From the NCBI RefSeq assembly GCF_900109175.1, contig NZ_FNZE01000010.1, positions 124,001-188,000 of the forward strand: 64,000 bases of DNA. Reading direction: 5' to 3'. The DNA comes from Pseudomonas linyingensis (GTDB lineage: Bacteria; Pseudomonadota; Gammaproteobacteria; Pseudomonadales; Pseudomonadaceae). Positions 44,365-52,645 of this stretch are shown here, piece after piece. The translations under genes were made by a program, and so were the position numbers. The notes under the pieces were generated by a model. That model saw only the letters and a list, made by a program, of their open reading frames with translations. It made no database searches and had not been told where the DNA came from. The first letter of the stretch is position 1. Every line of letters starts with the position of its first letter.

Positions 44365-45606
44365 TCAGGAGCGGGCGGGCTGGGCGTTGAGCTGCGGATC
44401 GCCGGGCGCGCCCAGCACGCAGCTGGTGCCGCCCGGGGTGTACATCATGGCGACGCAGCGGTTGCAGGAGGTGCAGCCGGTGGCGCCGTCGCCACCCGCG
44501 GTCATCTTGTTGACGAACTCGGGATCGAAGATCAGCCCGCGGCCCAGGGCGACCGCCTCGAAACCTTCACCGAGCGCCTGGCGCACGTTGGCGGCGGTCT
44601 TCACGCCGCCCAGATAGGCCAGCGGCATGCGCACGGCGGCGCGTACCTTGCGTGCATGTTCGAGCAGGTACAGCTCGCGGAACTCCACCTTCGGCTCGGT
44701 GAAACTCTGGATGGTCATCGCCGCACGGACGATGGGGTTGCTGACGCTGACGCGGTTCTCCTTGGGGAAGGACGAGCCGAACAGGGTGGTGGTGGACTCG
44801 ACGTTCATCCCCGCGCTCAGTACCAGCAGGTGCGCGCCTTCGCCTTCGAGGATGCGCGCCACCGCGGCGCCGTCCTCGGACGTGTGGCCGCCTTTGGCCC
44901 CCTCGGTGACGCTGTACTTGCAGATCACCGCCAGGTCGCGGCCCACCGCATCCAGCACGCGGCGCAGCACCAGGGAGGGGAAGCGCAGGCGCCGCTCGAG
45001 GTTGCCACCCCAGTCGTCGCGGCGTTGGTTGTACAGCGGCGAGATGAACTGGCTGAGCAGGTAGCCGTGGCCCATGTGGATCTCCACGGCGTCGAAGCCG
45101 GCCTCGCGGGCCAGCAGGGCGCTTTGGGCGAACTCGTCGGCGATGCGGTGCATGTCGGCTTCGCTCATCGCCTGCTTGAGGAAGCGCCCGCTCATGATGC
45201 CGACCTTGTTGAAACCGCCGCTGGCCGACAGCGGCCGGCGGGTGGACAGCTCCTCGAGGAAGGTGAAGCAGCCGCCATGGGTGATCTGCGCGCAGGCTGC
45301 GCCACCGTGGCGGTGCACCGCATCGGTGAGCACGCGCAGGTGGGGGACGGCGTCGCGGTCGAGGGTGATCTGGTCGGTGAAGGTGCGGCCGTCGCGGCTC
45401 ACCGCACAGTAGGCCACCGTGGTCAGCGCGGTGCCGCCGGCGGCCATTGCCTCGTGAAAGCGCACCAGCTGTCTCGAGGGCGTGCCGCCCTTGGCCATGC
45501 CCTCGTTGGTGGCGGACTTGATGAAGCGGTTCTTCAGCGTCAGCGGGCCGATCTTCAGCGGGCTGAAGGGCGAGGGTGTATCGGGCAGGTTCTTGTTGTT
45601 GTGCAT
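44365..45606 (-). CDS. OYE-family NADH:flavin oxidoreductase with Cys cluster
   Basis: A 413-residue protein from the ATG at 45606: an old-yellow-enzyme TIM barrel (LKNRFIKSATNEGMA, AQITHGGCFTF, HMGHGYLLSQFISPLYNQRRDDWGG) with a late FMN region (YLGGVKTAANVRQALGEGFEAVALGRGLI). The C-terminal C-x2-C-x2-C-x11-C in CTSCNRCVAMMYTPGGTSC suggests a [4Fe-4S] cluster as in 2,4-dienoyl-CoA reductase, but with one residue fewer in the second gap. The second flavin/NAD domain of that enzyme is absent. A steroid double-bond reductase (5-alpha/5-beta or C4) is plausible; proof is lacking. A regulon site lies about 147 bp upstream. Confidence 0.77.
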   Translation of the reverse strand: MHNNKNLPDTPSPFSPLKIGPLTLKNRFIKSATNEGMAKGGTPSRQLVRFHEAMAAGGTALTTVAYCAVSRDGRTFTDQITLDRDAVPHLRVLTDAVHRHGGAACAQITHGGCFTFLEELSTRRPLSASGGFNKVGIMSGRFLKQAMSEADMHRIADEFAQSALLAREAGFDAVEIHMGHGYLLSQFISPLYNQRRDDWGGNLERRLRFPSLVLRRVLDAVGRDLAVICKYSVTEGAKGGHTSEDGAAVARILEGEGAHLLVLSAGMNVESTTTLFGSSFPKENRVSVSNPIVRAAMTIQSFTEPKVEFRELYLLEHARKVRAAVRMPLAYLGGVKTAANVRQALGEGFEAVALGRGLIFDPEFVNKMTAGGDGATGCTSCNRCVAMMYTPGGTSCVLGAPGDPQLNAQPARS

Positions 45607-45752
45607 GCGGAGTCCCAGCGAATCGACTGCAGTTGGAAAGCGTGGCAAGGCTTGTTGGCGGGCAGTATGCCTGCCGTTGCTTTCGGTGGTCGGGATCCGG
45701 CGGAATCCCGGTGACTGTGTGCTCACCATAGATAGCGGGTGCCGCGGCGACC

Positions 45753-45768
45753 TCGTCCGATGAGACTA
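45753..45768. promoter_or_regulatory. Regulon palindrome site upstream of OYE-family gene
   Basis: Reads TCGTCC-GATG-AGACTA (one mismatch), 147 bp upstream of the minus-strand start at 45606. Confidence 0.52.
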
Positions 45769-45854
45769 ATCGCCAGCAATGTCCTCCGCCGGCACAGGAC
45801 CTATTGCCGGCGCAAGTATGCAGGCCGGCAGCCGTGCGGCTCGCGCCGTGCTGG

Positions 45855-46000
45855 ATAAAAAAGCGCGGCACCTCGTTCGAGGATGCCGCGCAAAGACGCT
45901 CAAGCAGATGCACTCAACCTGTCGCGCCGTGGAGACGTTGTTCCGCAGATTGCCCGGGCAATCTGCCGGCATGTCCGGGACTGCCATTGTCCGCAGGCGC
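45855..46000 (-). ncRNA. Candidate small RNA with intrinsic terminator
   Basis: On the minus strand a hairpin with GCGCGGCA/TGCCGCGC ends (45863-45891) is followed by TTTTTT, a classic intrinsic terminator, yet no gene on that strand ends there. About 55 bases upstream of the hairpin is a perfect 22-bp palindrome (45945-45966, centre CCCGGG) that would fold as a second stem. The 5' end near 46000 is a guess; a possible -10-like CATAGT lies near 46015. A decayed gene's terminator is the alternative. Confidence 0.35.
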
Positions 46001-46042
46001 TGCTGGTGATGGCCACTATGTGAAGAGTCCGGAGGGCGGGCA

Positions 46043-46121
46043 TCGTCCGATGGGACTAAGCGATGGATCGCCGTTTTTTTGCCGAAATTGCCGCGTGTTT
46101 TGGATTAGTCCCATCGGACGA
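46043..46121. promoter_or_regulatory. Paired regulon palindromes upstream of kstD
   Basis: 46043-46058 reads TCGTCC-GATG-GGACTA and 46106-46121 reads TAGTCC-CATC-GGACGA. They are exact inverses of one another: even the flanks (CATCGTCC and GGACGATG) match, forming a pair of 19-bp inverted repeats whose centres are 63 bp apart, six helical turns. This suggests looping or cooperative binding. The downstream site ends 124 bp before the kstD start. Confidence 0.65.
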
Positions 46122-46245
46122 TGTGACGCTGGATTACGACGACAAGAATCCGGATAACCGCTTGACGGGAGCCGGGTCGCAAGGCGCCTGCTTCCTGTGG
46201 CTCACAAAACAAGAACTACAAAACAAGAACTCTGGGAGCAAGGCT

Positions 46246-47985
46246 ATGAGCGAAGGCAATCGCGCCTGGGACCACAGTTGCGACGTGCTGGTGGTCGGCA
46301 CCGGCGCTGGGGCGATGACCGCGGCGTTGCGCGCCCACGACCTCGGCCTGCAGGTCTTGCTGGTCGAGAAGAGCGACCGCTACGGCGGCACCTCGGCCAT
46401 TTCCGGCGGCGGCATCTGGATCCCCGACAACCATCGCATCGCCGCCCTGGGCGGACAGGACTCGCCCGACGAGGCCATCCGCTACATCAAGACGGTGACC
46501 CGCGGCCTGGTGGACGATGCACGCATCGAGGCCTACGTGGCGAACGCCCGCAAGATGGTCGAATACCTCGACCTGCAGACCCGTGTGCACTTCGAGGCGC
46601 AGCCGGAGTATGCCGACTACTACCCCGAGGCCGAGGGCGGAAAGAGCGGCTACCGCTCGATGGACCCGTTGCCCTTCGACGCCCGTGATCTGGGCGACGA
46701 TTTCGAGCTGATGCGCGCGCCGTCGGGCAACACCCTGATGCTCGGGCGGATGAGCATGACCATGAAGGAGGCGCGGGTGATGATCTGCCGCGCCCCAGGT
46801 TGGATGCGCGCGACCCTCAAGGTGATGTGGCGCTACTGGAGCGACATACCCGGCCGTCTGCGCACCCGCCGCGACCGCTATCTCACCCTCGGCAACTCGC
46901 TGGTCGCCGCGCTGCGCTGCTCGCTGCGCGACCGTCAGGTGCCGCTGTGGCTGGAAAGCCCGCTGCAGGCGCTGATCGAGGAGAACGGCCGGGTCATCGG
47001 CGCGATCGTCCTGCGCGATGGCCGCCTCCTGCGCATCCAGGCGCGGCGGGGGGTGATCCTCGGTGCTGGCGGCTTCGAGCGTAACCAGACCATGCGCAAC
47101 CAGTACCACCCGCAGCCGTCGCAGACCGAGTGGAGCGCTACGCCGCCCAACAACACGGGTGACGCGATCCGCGCCGGCCAGACACTCGGCGCCGCCACCG
47201 CGCTGATGGATCACAGCTGGTGGGCGCCGACCGTGCACGTCGAGGGCGAGGAAAAGCCGCGCGCGTTGTTCGTCGAGCGCGCCCTGCCGGGCTGCATCCT
47301 GGTCGACTCGGCAGGTACCCGCTTCGTCAACGAGGCCGCGCCCTACACCGACATCGTCTATGCCATGTACGCCAACCACGGCGAGCACAAGGCCAGCATC
47401 CCGTGCTGGATGGTGTTCGACGCCGATTTCCGCCACAAGTACCCCTGCGGCCCGCTGCTGCCCGGCTACGCCCAGCCTGACCGGGCACTGTCCGAGCAGG
47501 TGCGCCGCGGTATCCACAAGGCCGGCAGCCTGGACGAGCTGGCCCGCGCCATCGGCGTCGATGCCCAGGGGCTGGTCGATACCGTAGAGCGCTTCAACGT
47601 CATGGCCCAGGCGGGCCGCGACAGCGACTTCGGCAAGGGCGACTCGGTGTTCGACCGCTACTACGGCGACCCCGGCGTCACCCCCAACCCCTGCCTCGCG
47701 CCGCTCGTGCGCGCGCCTTTCTATGCGGTGCGCATCGACGCCGGCGATATCGGCACCAAGGGTGGCCTGCTGACCGACGTGCATGCCCGCGTGCTCGCCG
47801 ATAACGGCCAGCCCATCGACGGCCTGTACGCCATCGGCAACACCGCCGCCTCGGTGATGGGCGCCACCTACCCGGGCGCCGGCTCGACCATCGGCCCGGC
47901 GATGACCTTCGGCTACCTGGCGGCCAACCATATCGGCAGCCGTGCCGAGGAGAAGGCGGACGCCCGGCCCAAGACCATCGCCTGA
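46246..47985 (+). CDS. kstD: KstD, 3-ketosteroid delta-1-dehydrogenase
   Basis: A 579-residue FAD enzyme starting at MSEGNRAWDH. The FAD loop is GTGAGA (18-23) in CDVLVVGTGAGAMTAALRAHDLGLQVLLVEKSDRYGGTSAISGGGIWIPDN. The C-terminal GNTAASVMGATYPGAGSTIGPAMTFGYLAA supplies the catalytic Y542 in the YPGxG motif known from Rhodococcus KstD1. It introduces the 1,2-double bond in ring A, needed with KshA for ring B opening. In-frame codons upstream of 46246 run through the operator pair and are discounted. A REPIN follows the stop by 12 bp. Confidence 0.9.
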   Translation: MSEGNRAWDHSCDVLVVGTGAGAMTAALRAHDLGLQVLLVEKSDRYGGTSAISGGGIWIPDNHRIAALGGQDSPDEAIRYIKTVTRGLVDDARIEAYVANARKMVEYLDLQTRVHFEAQPEYADYYPEAEGGKSGYRSMDPLPFDARDLGDDFELMRAPSGNTLMLGRMSMTMKEARVMICRAPGWMRATLKVMWRYWSDIPGRLRTRRDRYLTLGNSLVAALRCSLRDRQVPLWLESPLQALIEENGRVIGAIVLRDGRLLRIQARRGVILGAGGFERNQTMRNQYHPQPSQTEWSATPPNNTGDAIRAGQTLGAATALMDHSWWAPTVHVEGEEKPRALFVERALPGCILVDSAGTRFVNEAAPYTDIVYAMYANHGEHKASIPCWMVFDADFRHKYPCGPLLPGYAQPDRALSEQVRRGIHKAGSLDELARAIGVDAQGLVDTVERFNVMAQAGRDSDFGKGDSVFDRYYGDPGVTPNPCLAPLVRAPFYAVRIDAGDIGTKGGLLTDVHARVLADNGQPIDGLYAIGNTAASVMGATYPGAGSTIGPAMTFGYLAANHIGSRAEEKADARPKTIA

Positions 47986-47997
47986 ATGGCAACCCCC

Positions 47998-48055
47998 TGT
48001 AGGGGCGAATTCATTCGCCCTGACGGGATTTCTGGCGAATGAATTCGCCCCTACA
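47998..48055. repeat. REPIN, copy 6
   Basis: Arms 47998-48019 and 48034-48055 with a 14-bp spacer; GTAG/CTAC ends. It starts 12 bp after the kstD stop and ends 45 bp before the next start. Confidence 0.85.
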
Positions 48056-48100
48056 GGTTGCCCCGGCCGTCCTTCAGCACACCCACCGAGAGGATCCAAC

Positions 48101-48979
48101 ATGAGTTCCGAGAATCGCCAGGTCGCCGTGGTCACCGGCGCCAGCCGTGGCGTCGGCAAGGGCATCGCGCTCGCGCTGGGCGCCGCCGGCATGATCGTCT
48201 ACGTGACCGGCCGCTCCACCAAGGCCAGCGGCTCGCAGCTGCGCGGCCAGGTGCTGCCGGGCTCCATCCAGGAAACCGCCGAGGCGGTGACCCGCGCCGG
48301 CGGACTGGGCATCGCCGTGGCCTGCGACCACGGCGACGACGCGCAGGTCAAGGCGCTGTTCGAGAGGGTCAGCGAGGAACAGGGGCGCCTCGACCTGTTG
48401 GTCAACAACGCCACCTTCCTCCACGAGAACCTGATCGATCCCGGTCCGTTCTGGGAAAAGCCGCTGGAACTGGTGGGCATCCTCGACGTGGGGCTGCGCT
48501 CCGCCTACGTCGCCAGCTACCACGCCGCGCCGCTGCTGGTGGCCGGTGGCCACGGGTTGATCACCTTCGTGTCTTCCTACGGAGCTGGCTGCTACATGCA
48601 CGGACCGGCCTACGGGGCGCAGAAGGCCGGCTGCGACAAGCTGGCCGCCGACATGGCCGTGGACCTGGAAGGCACCGGTGTCGCCGCGCTGTCTCTGTGG
48701 CTCGGCCCGCAGCGAACCGAACGCACCGCGATTGCCGGCGAGGAGCGCCGCGACCAGTACGAGGCCTTCCTCGCCCAGGCGGAAACCCCCGAGTTCAATG
48801 GTCGGGTGATCCACGCCCTGCTCAACGACCCGGCCCTGGCCGGGCTGAGCGGACAGACCCTGATTACCGCCGAGCTGGCCCCGGGTTATGGCATCAGCGA
48901 GGAGGGTGGCCGGTTGCCGCCGTCCTACCGCGAACAGCTGGGCGAGCCGCGCATTCCGCATCCGGCGCGGGTGATCTGA
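48101..48979 (+). CDS. Short-chain dehydrogenase/reductase (DHRS1-like)
   Basis: A 292-residue SDR starting MSSENRQVAVVTGASRGVGKGIALALGAAG after AGAGGATCCAAC. NNAT replaces NNAG at 102-105; catalytic S158, Y171 and K175 are present. A 20-residue insertion after residue 37 (RSTKASGSQLRGQVLPGSIQETAEAV) and the overall length place it in the DHRS1 type. The substrate is unknown; its position after kstD suggests a steroid or steroid-derived ketone/alcohol. It is flanked by REPINs on both sides, so it probably forms its own short unit with the following EthD-like gene. Confidence 0.8.
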   Translation: MSSENRQVAVVTGASRGVGKGIALALGAAGMIVYVTGRSTKASGSQLRGQVLPGSIQETAEAVTRAGGLGIAVACDHGDDAQVKALFERVSEEQGRLDLLVNNATFLHENLIDPGPFWEKPLELVGILDVGLRSAYVASYHAAPLLVAGGHGLITFVSSYGAGCYMHGPAYGAQKAGCDKLAADMAVDLEGTGVAALSLWLGPQRTERTAIAGEERRDQYEAFLAQAETPEFNGRVIHALLNDPALAGLSGQTLITAELAPGYGISEEGGRLPPSYREQLGEPRIPHPARVI

Positions 48980-48996
48980 GCGGGCATTTCCAGAAC

Positions 48997-49055
48997 TGTA
49001 GGGGCGAATTCATTCGCCAAATTACCCCGCCAAGGCGAATGAATTCGCCCCTACA
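48997..49055. repeat. REPIN, copy 7
   Basis: Arms 48997-49018 and 49034-49055 around a 15-bp spacer. It follows the SDR stop by 17 bp and lies 66 bp before the EthD-like gene. Confidence 0.85.
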
Positions 49056-49121
49056 GCCGATTGCTCAAGCGTCCGAATTAAGGTTCCGGGCGTGTTCCAT
49101 TCCTTCAGAGGCTGCGTACCC

Positions 49122-49841
49122 ATGGAAAAAGTCGTCTATGTCATCTGGCGCGAGCGCCAGACCAACCCCGAAGAATTCACCCGCCGCCTGCGCAACGAGG
49201 TCGCCGAACAGCTAGTGGCGCTCGGCGCCCGCGGGGTGCAGGTCAACGTCGCCGACGCTGCCGTCGAGCCCGCCGCCGGCCTGCGCCAGGCCAACCTGCA
49301 GCCGCTGATGGACGGCACCGTGTCGATCTGGATCGACAGCGCCATCGCCCAGTTCCGTCGCCCCTTCGATGAAGTCATCGCTGGCGCGGTGGAGCGTCTG
49401 GCCGCCTATCTGGTCACCGAGTCGGTGCCGATCCGCAACACCTGTTATCCGGCCGTTCTTGGCGAGCGTACCCACGGTTTCTCCCAGCTGGCCTTCCTCA
49501 GCCGCCCGCCGCGCCTCACCCACGAGGCCTGGCTGGACATCTGGCACAACAGCCATACCCAGGTGGCGATCGACACCCAGGACAACTTCCAGTACGTGCA
49601 GAACGTGGTGGTGCGCGCGCTGACCCGCGGCGCGCCGGCCATCGACGCCATCGTCGAGGAGTGCTTCCCGCCGGCGGCGATGACCGACCCGCAGAGCTTC
49701 TTCGACGCCCCCGGCGACGAGGAGAAATTCCGCCGCAACCTGGCGGCCATGATGGAAAGCTGCAACCGCTTCATCGACTACGACAAGATCGACGTACTGC
49801 CGACCAGCCAGTACCTGATCAGCAAGTCTGCGGCCGTCTGA
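49122..49841 (+). CDS. EthD-domain-like dimeric alpha/beta-barrel protein
   Basis: A 239-residue protein beginning MEKVVYVIWRERQTNPEEFTRRLRNEVAEQL, with two weakly similar ferredoxin-like halves. The second half has AFLSRPPRLTHEAWLDIWHNSHTQVAIDTQDNFQYVQNVVVRALT, typical of the EthD/dimeric alpha-beta barrel fold. Members are often annotated as unknown partners of degradative oxygenases. The longer frame from 49092 starts upstream of this ATG and is less likely given the Met-Glu-Lys start. Function is not known. Confidence 0.68.
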   Translation: MEKVVYVIWRERQTNPEEFTRRLRNEVAEQLVALGARGVQVNVADAAVEPAAGLRQANLQPLMDGTVSIWIDSAIAQFRRPFDEVIAGAVERLAAYLVTESVPIRNTCYPAVLGERTHGFSQLAFLSRPPRLTHEAWLDIWHNSHTQVAIDTQDNFQYVQNVVVRALTRGAPAIDAIVEECFPPAAMTDPQSFFDAPGDEEKFRRNLAAMMESCNRFIDYDKIDVLPTSQYLISKSAAV

Positions 49842-49861
49842 CCGCGGCGCTTGCAGGCAAC

Positions 49862-49906
49862 CGGAACCCGGAGTCCGCCACGGGCGGGCTGCGGGTTCGT
49901 TTTTTG
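49862..49906 (+). terminator. Rho-independent terminator after EthD-like gene
   Basis: Nested stem starting GAACCCG (49864) and closing CGGGTTC (49892-49898) with an inner GTCCGCC/GGCGGG stem, then GTTTTTT. It lies 20 bp after the stop. Confidence 0.75.
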
Positions 49907-50053
49907 ACGGGATGTGGATTCAATGGTCGATGGGCATTCCCGTCCGGTCAGCCCGAAACTGCCCGGTTTGGGTGTGTAGTCCCGGGAAGTCGTGCTCGAG
50001 TGCGGCACGTCCGCTTGGCAGGATGGCCTCTTTCTGTCCGAAGGAGCCAGTGG

Positions 50054-50707
50054 CTATTGCCCAGATGTCTCGGCGTCAATTGCCTTTCTAACGAGGGCTG
50101 CCATCGACTTGGCTTCATCATCGGGCACTTGCTGCAACCCGCTCACCGTGCAGAGTCGGTCCTGCAAATCTTCATCCTGGCTTGCCTTGAGCTTCCCCTC
50201 GAGTCGGTCGATGGGAATCTCGATTCCGACGATGGCGCGGAGCAACTTGTCGAGGTAGTCAGCAGGTGCATCGCCAACTTGCCAGGGCACCGGCCGTCCG
50301 GCCTCATGAACGCTCGTGAGTCGATTCAGCATGTCGAGTATCCAGTCGCGATCCTCGATTGGCCGAGCCACTCCATGTGCATGGGCCACTGCATAGTTCC
50401 AGGTGGGAACGACCTTGCCGTGTGCGACTTTGCCAGGGTACCACCCGGGGCTGATGTAGGCCTGTGGTCCCTGGAACATGACCACTGATGGGGTGTCGGC
50501 GCTCAATTTGCGCCAGATCTCGTTGGCTCGAGAAACATGCCCGATGAGGGTGCCGAAAGGACCTTTGTTCCGATCCAGGTAGAAGGGCACATGATTTGCG
50601 ACAAGGCCGCCCGTGCCAGCGCACACCCACGCCCCAAGCGGATAGGACGCCATCAGTGTGAAGATGACTTCGCGGTCGTTGAGCTGGTGGTGCTTGGAAA
50701 TGTACAT
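50054..50707 (-). CDS. PaiB-like FMN-binding negative regulator
   Basis: A 217-residue protein starting MYISKHHQLNDREVIFTLMASYPLGAWVC. The split-barrel flavin-binding fold of the PaiB family is marked by PFGTLIGHVSRANEIWRKL, VVMFQGPQAYISPGWYPGKVAHGKVVPTWNYAVAHAHG and a C-terminal helix. PaiB in Bacillus represses sporulation and protease genes, though its biochemical function in pseudomonads is open. It starts 9 bp downstream of argO on the same strand. Not part of the steroid set. Confidence 0.8.
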   Translation of the reverse strand: MYISKHHQLNDREVIFTLMASYPLGAWVCAGTGGLVANHVPFYLDRNKGPFGTLIGHVSRANEIWRKLSADTPSVVMFQGPQAYISPGWYPGKVAHGKVVPTWNYAVAHAHGVARPIEDRDWILDMLNRLTSVHEAGRPVPWQVGDAPADYLDKLLRAIVGIEIPIDRLEGKLKASQDEDLQDRLCTVSGLQQVPDDEAKSMAALVRKAIDAETSGQ

Positions 50708-50716
50708 GGCGATCCC

Positions 50717-51340
50717 TCAAGAAGCATTTATGCCGTGGCGCACCAGCAAGGCTGCCAACACCCACATGGTCAAGCCGATCAGGCCGTCCAGAACCTGCCA
50801 GGCCCGTGGCCGGGCAAACCAGGGCGCCAACCAGCGGGCGCCGAACCCGAGCAGTCCAAACCAGAGCATGCTGGCAGTGCCAGCCCCCATGACGAACCAC
50901 CAGCGCAACTGTACTGGCTGTTGGGCGCCGATGCTGCCAACCAATAGCACCGTATCGAGGTAGACATGGGGGTTGAGCAGCGTGAAGGCTGCCGCCTGCG
51001 CTATCGCTGCCCAGCGGCTGAGGCCCATCCCGCCCTCCGCTGCCTGCAATTGCTGCGCCTGTCGCGCACGGTGCAGCGCCTGCAGCCCATAGAACGCCAG
51101 GAACGCGGCACCGGCCAGCGCCAACGCGCGCGCCAGGGCAGGGCTCTCTCCCAGAGCCTTTGCCATCCCCATGACGCCCGCAGTGATCAGCACTGCGTCT
51201 GCCATTGCACAGAACAGCACGACGCTGCCTACGTGCTCGCGGCGCAGACCTTGGCGCAGCACGAACGCATTCTGCGCACCGATCGCCACGATGAGGCCGA
51301 GGCTCAGAGCCAACCCCAGGGTAAAAACGGGAAAGAACAT
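50717..51340 (-). CDS. argO: ArgO/LysE-family basic amino acid exporter
   Basis: A 207-residue LysE-type exporter with five to six membrane helices, starting MFFPVFTLGLALSLGLIVAIGAQNAFVLRQGLRREHV, whose GAQNAF loop is the family mark. A helix break at the middle carries the polar loop RARQAQQLQAAEGGMGLS. ArgO exports arginine and is activated by ArgP (IciA), encoded divergently 100 bp away. This pair is a common housekeeping arrangement in Proteobacteria. Confidence 0.87.
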   Translation of the reverse strand: MFFPVFTLGLALSLGLIVAIGAQNAFVLRQGLRREHVGSVVLFCAMADAVLITAGVMGMAKALGESPALARALALAGAAFLAFYGLQALHRARQAQQLQAAEGGMGLSRWAAIAQAAAFTLLNPHVYLDTVLLVGSIGAQQPVQLRWWFVMGAGTASMLWFGLLGFGARWLAPWFARPRAWQVLDGLIGLTMWVLAALLVRHGINAS

Positions 51341-51440
51341 GGTTTGGATGCCTGAAAAAGGATTGATGCGCCTAGATTGCTTACCCTATGAAATGAAGAC
51401 AAACTATCTCTACTAAATTGACTTTAGAAAATCTAATCAC

Positions 51441-52337
51441 ATGCTGGACTACGCTTCCCTTGCCGCACTGGCCGCCGTCGTCCGTGAGGGCAGCTTCGAT
51501 CGTGCAGCCCGCGCACTCAGCGTGACGCCGTCGGCCATTTCGCAACGCATCCGGTTATTGGAGGAACGTGTCGGTGGTGCGCTGGTGGTGCGCGGGCAGC
51601 CTTGCCTTGCCACGGAAATGGGACGACGCCTCTGCCAGCATGTGGACCGTGTGCGTCTTCTTGAGCAGGAGTTGCACGAGGCCCTGCCGTCGCTCGCGCC
51701 GGAGGGGGGTGTAAGGGTTGCTTTGCCGATTGCGGTGAACGCCGACAGCCTCGCCACCTGGTTCGCTCCGGCGCTGGCAGCATTCGCCACCGAGGCCCCC
51801 GTGCTGATGGAGGTCGCGGTAGACGACCAGGAGCACACGTCGGAGTGGTTGCGCAGTGGCAAGGTTTTGGCCGCCGTGACCGCCTCAGCCCGCCCGGCCT
51901 TCGGCTGCAACAGTCGACCGCTGGGCGCCATGCGCTACCTGGCGGCGGCCAGTCCGGACTTCATGAAACGCCATTTCGGCGATGGCGTCGGCGCTGGCAG
52001 CCTGGCACGCGCGCCCAGTCTGGTCTTCAACAGCAAGGACGAGCTGCAGGCGCGCTGGGCTCACCGCCTGTGTCACCGGCATGTGGAGCTGCCCCGCCAC
52101 ATACTGCCGTCGCCCCAGGCGTTCGTGACGGCAACAGTAGCCGGCATGGGCTGGGGGCTGCACCCCCAAGCGTTGATCGCCGCTCATCTTGAAAATGGCT
52201 CGCTCATTGAGTTGGTTCCGGACACCCCGCTGGACGTGCCGTTGCACTGGCAGTACGGACGCTCGGCCTCATCGTTGATCGACGGATTGACCCGCCAGAT
52301 CCTGGCCGCCGCGCATTCCGCCCTGATGCAGTCCTGA
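51441..52337 (+). CDS. argP: ArgP/IciA-like LysR regulator
   Basis: The 298-residue LysR-type protein has an N-terminal winged helix-turn-helix (YASLAALAAVVREGSFDRAARALSVTPSAISQRIRLLEERVGGALVVRGQP) and a periplasmic-binding-like effector domain. The mark DGLTRQILAAA and the HTH wording match ArgP, the activator of argO in response to arginine and lysine. Gene order (divergent argO) supports the call. The promoter lies in the 100-bp gap, which is AT-rich. Confidence 0.87.
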   Translation: MLDYASLAALAAVVREGSFDRAARALSVTPSAISQRIRLLEERVGGALVVRGQPCLATEMGRRLCQHVDRVRLLEQELHEALPSLAPEGGVRVALPIAVNADSLATWFAPALAAFATEAPVLMEVAVDDQEHTSEWLRSGKVLAAVTASARPAFGCNSRPLGAMRYLAAASPDFMKRHFGDGVGAGSLARAPSLVFNSKDELQARWAHRLCHRHVELPRHILPSPQAFVTATVAGMGWGLHPQALIAAHLENGSLIELVPDTPLDVPLHWQYGRSASSLIDGLTRQILAAAHSALMQS

Positions 52338-52410
52338 CGCCTGACCGCTGCTCCAGTTCGAGCGCATACGGGGCTCTGACCTGGCCGCGCTTTCCTGCGT
52401 TGCGAATGAA

Positions 52411-52482
52411 GTTGGCGTCGCTCCCGCGAAGGCGGGAGCCCGCACGGACTTTCTGGATTCCCGCCTGCGCGGGAATGACGAT
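52411..52482. repeat. REP-like hairpin doublet (GGCGGGA class)
   Basis: Two hairpins, at about 52414-52440 (CTCCCGCGAAGGCGGGAG) and 52454-52480 (ATTCCCGCCTGCGCGGGAAT). This class is common in Pseudomonas intergenic DNA and differs from the GTAG REPINs elsewhere in the window. Confidence 0.7.
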
Positions 52483-52545
52483 TGCTTCAGCGTTTCCTCG
52501 GATACCTCAAGCGGACAGTGCACGCGCGGCTCAGCGCAACGGGAT

Positions 52546-52561
52546 TAGTCTCCCTAGACGA
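52546..52561. promoter_or_regulatory. Regulon palindrome site upstream of 3-beta/17-beta-HSD-like gene
   Basis: Reads TAGTCT-CCCT-AGACGA: perfect dyad, with a symmetric change at one position per half. It lies 84 bp before the start at 52646. Confidence 0.58.
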
Positions 52562-52645
52562 TGTAGCCCCTTCCGCCCGTTGCAACAATCGAATCCAGTC
52601 GATTGCGCGCTCGATCCGCGCTGATCCAGCAACGGGAGAACAACA

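Larger units (their letters stand above)
45607..46245. other. Divergent promoter region between OYE-family gene and kstD
   Basis: A 639-bp gap that holds three regulon palindromes (45753-45768, 46043-46058, 46106-46121), a strong 22-bp palindrome (45945-45966), and a minus-strand terminator-like hairpin with A/T tract (45855-45891). It may encode a minus-strand small RNA between about 46000 and 45855. Short open frames here lack support. Confidence 0.55.
52338..52645. other. Gap between argP and 3-beta/17-beta-HSD-like gene
   Basis: This 308-bp gap holds a REP-like pair of hairpins of a different class (52411-52482) and a regulon palindrome (52546-52561). No gene is supported. Confidence 0.55.

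Noticed and set aside
45766-45987. 73-codon minus-strand frame in the OYE-kstD gap
   Set aside because: No ribosome site or family; runs through the palindrome and terminator, so an RNA is more likely than a protein.
49975-49995. TAGTCC-CGGG-AAGTCG near 49978 as another regulon site
   Set aside because: The right half departs from the consensus and it lies downstream of the minus-strand PaiB gene, not in a promoter.
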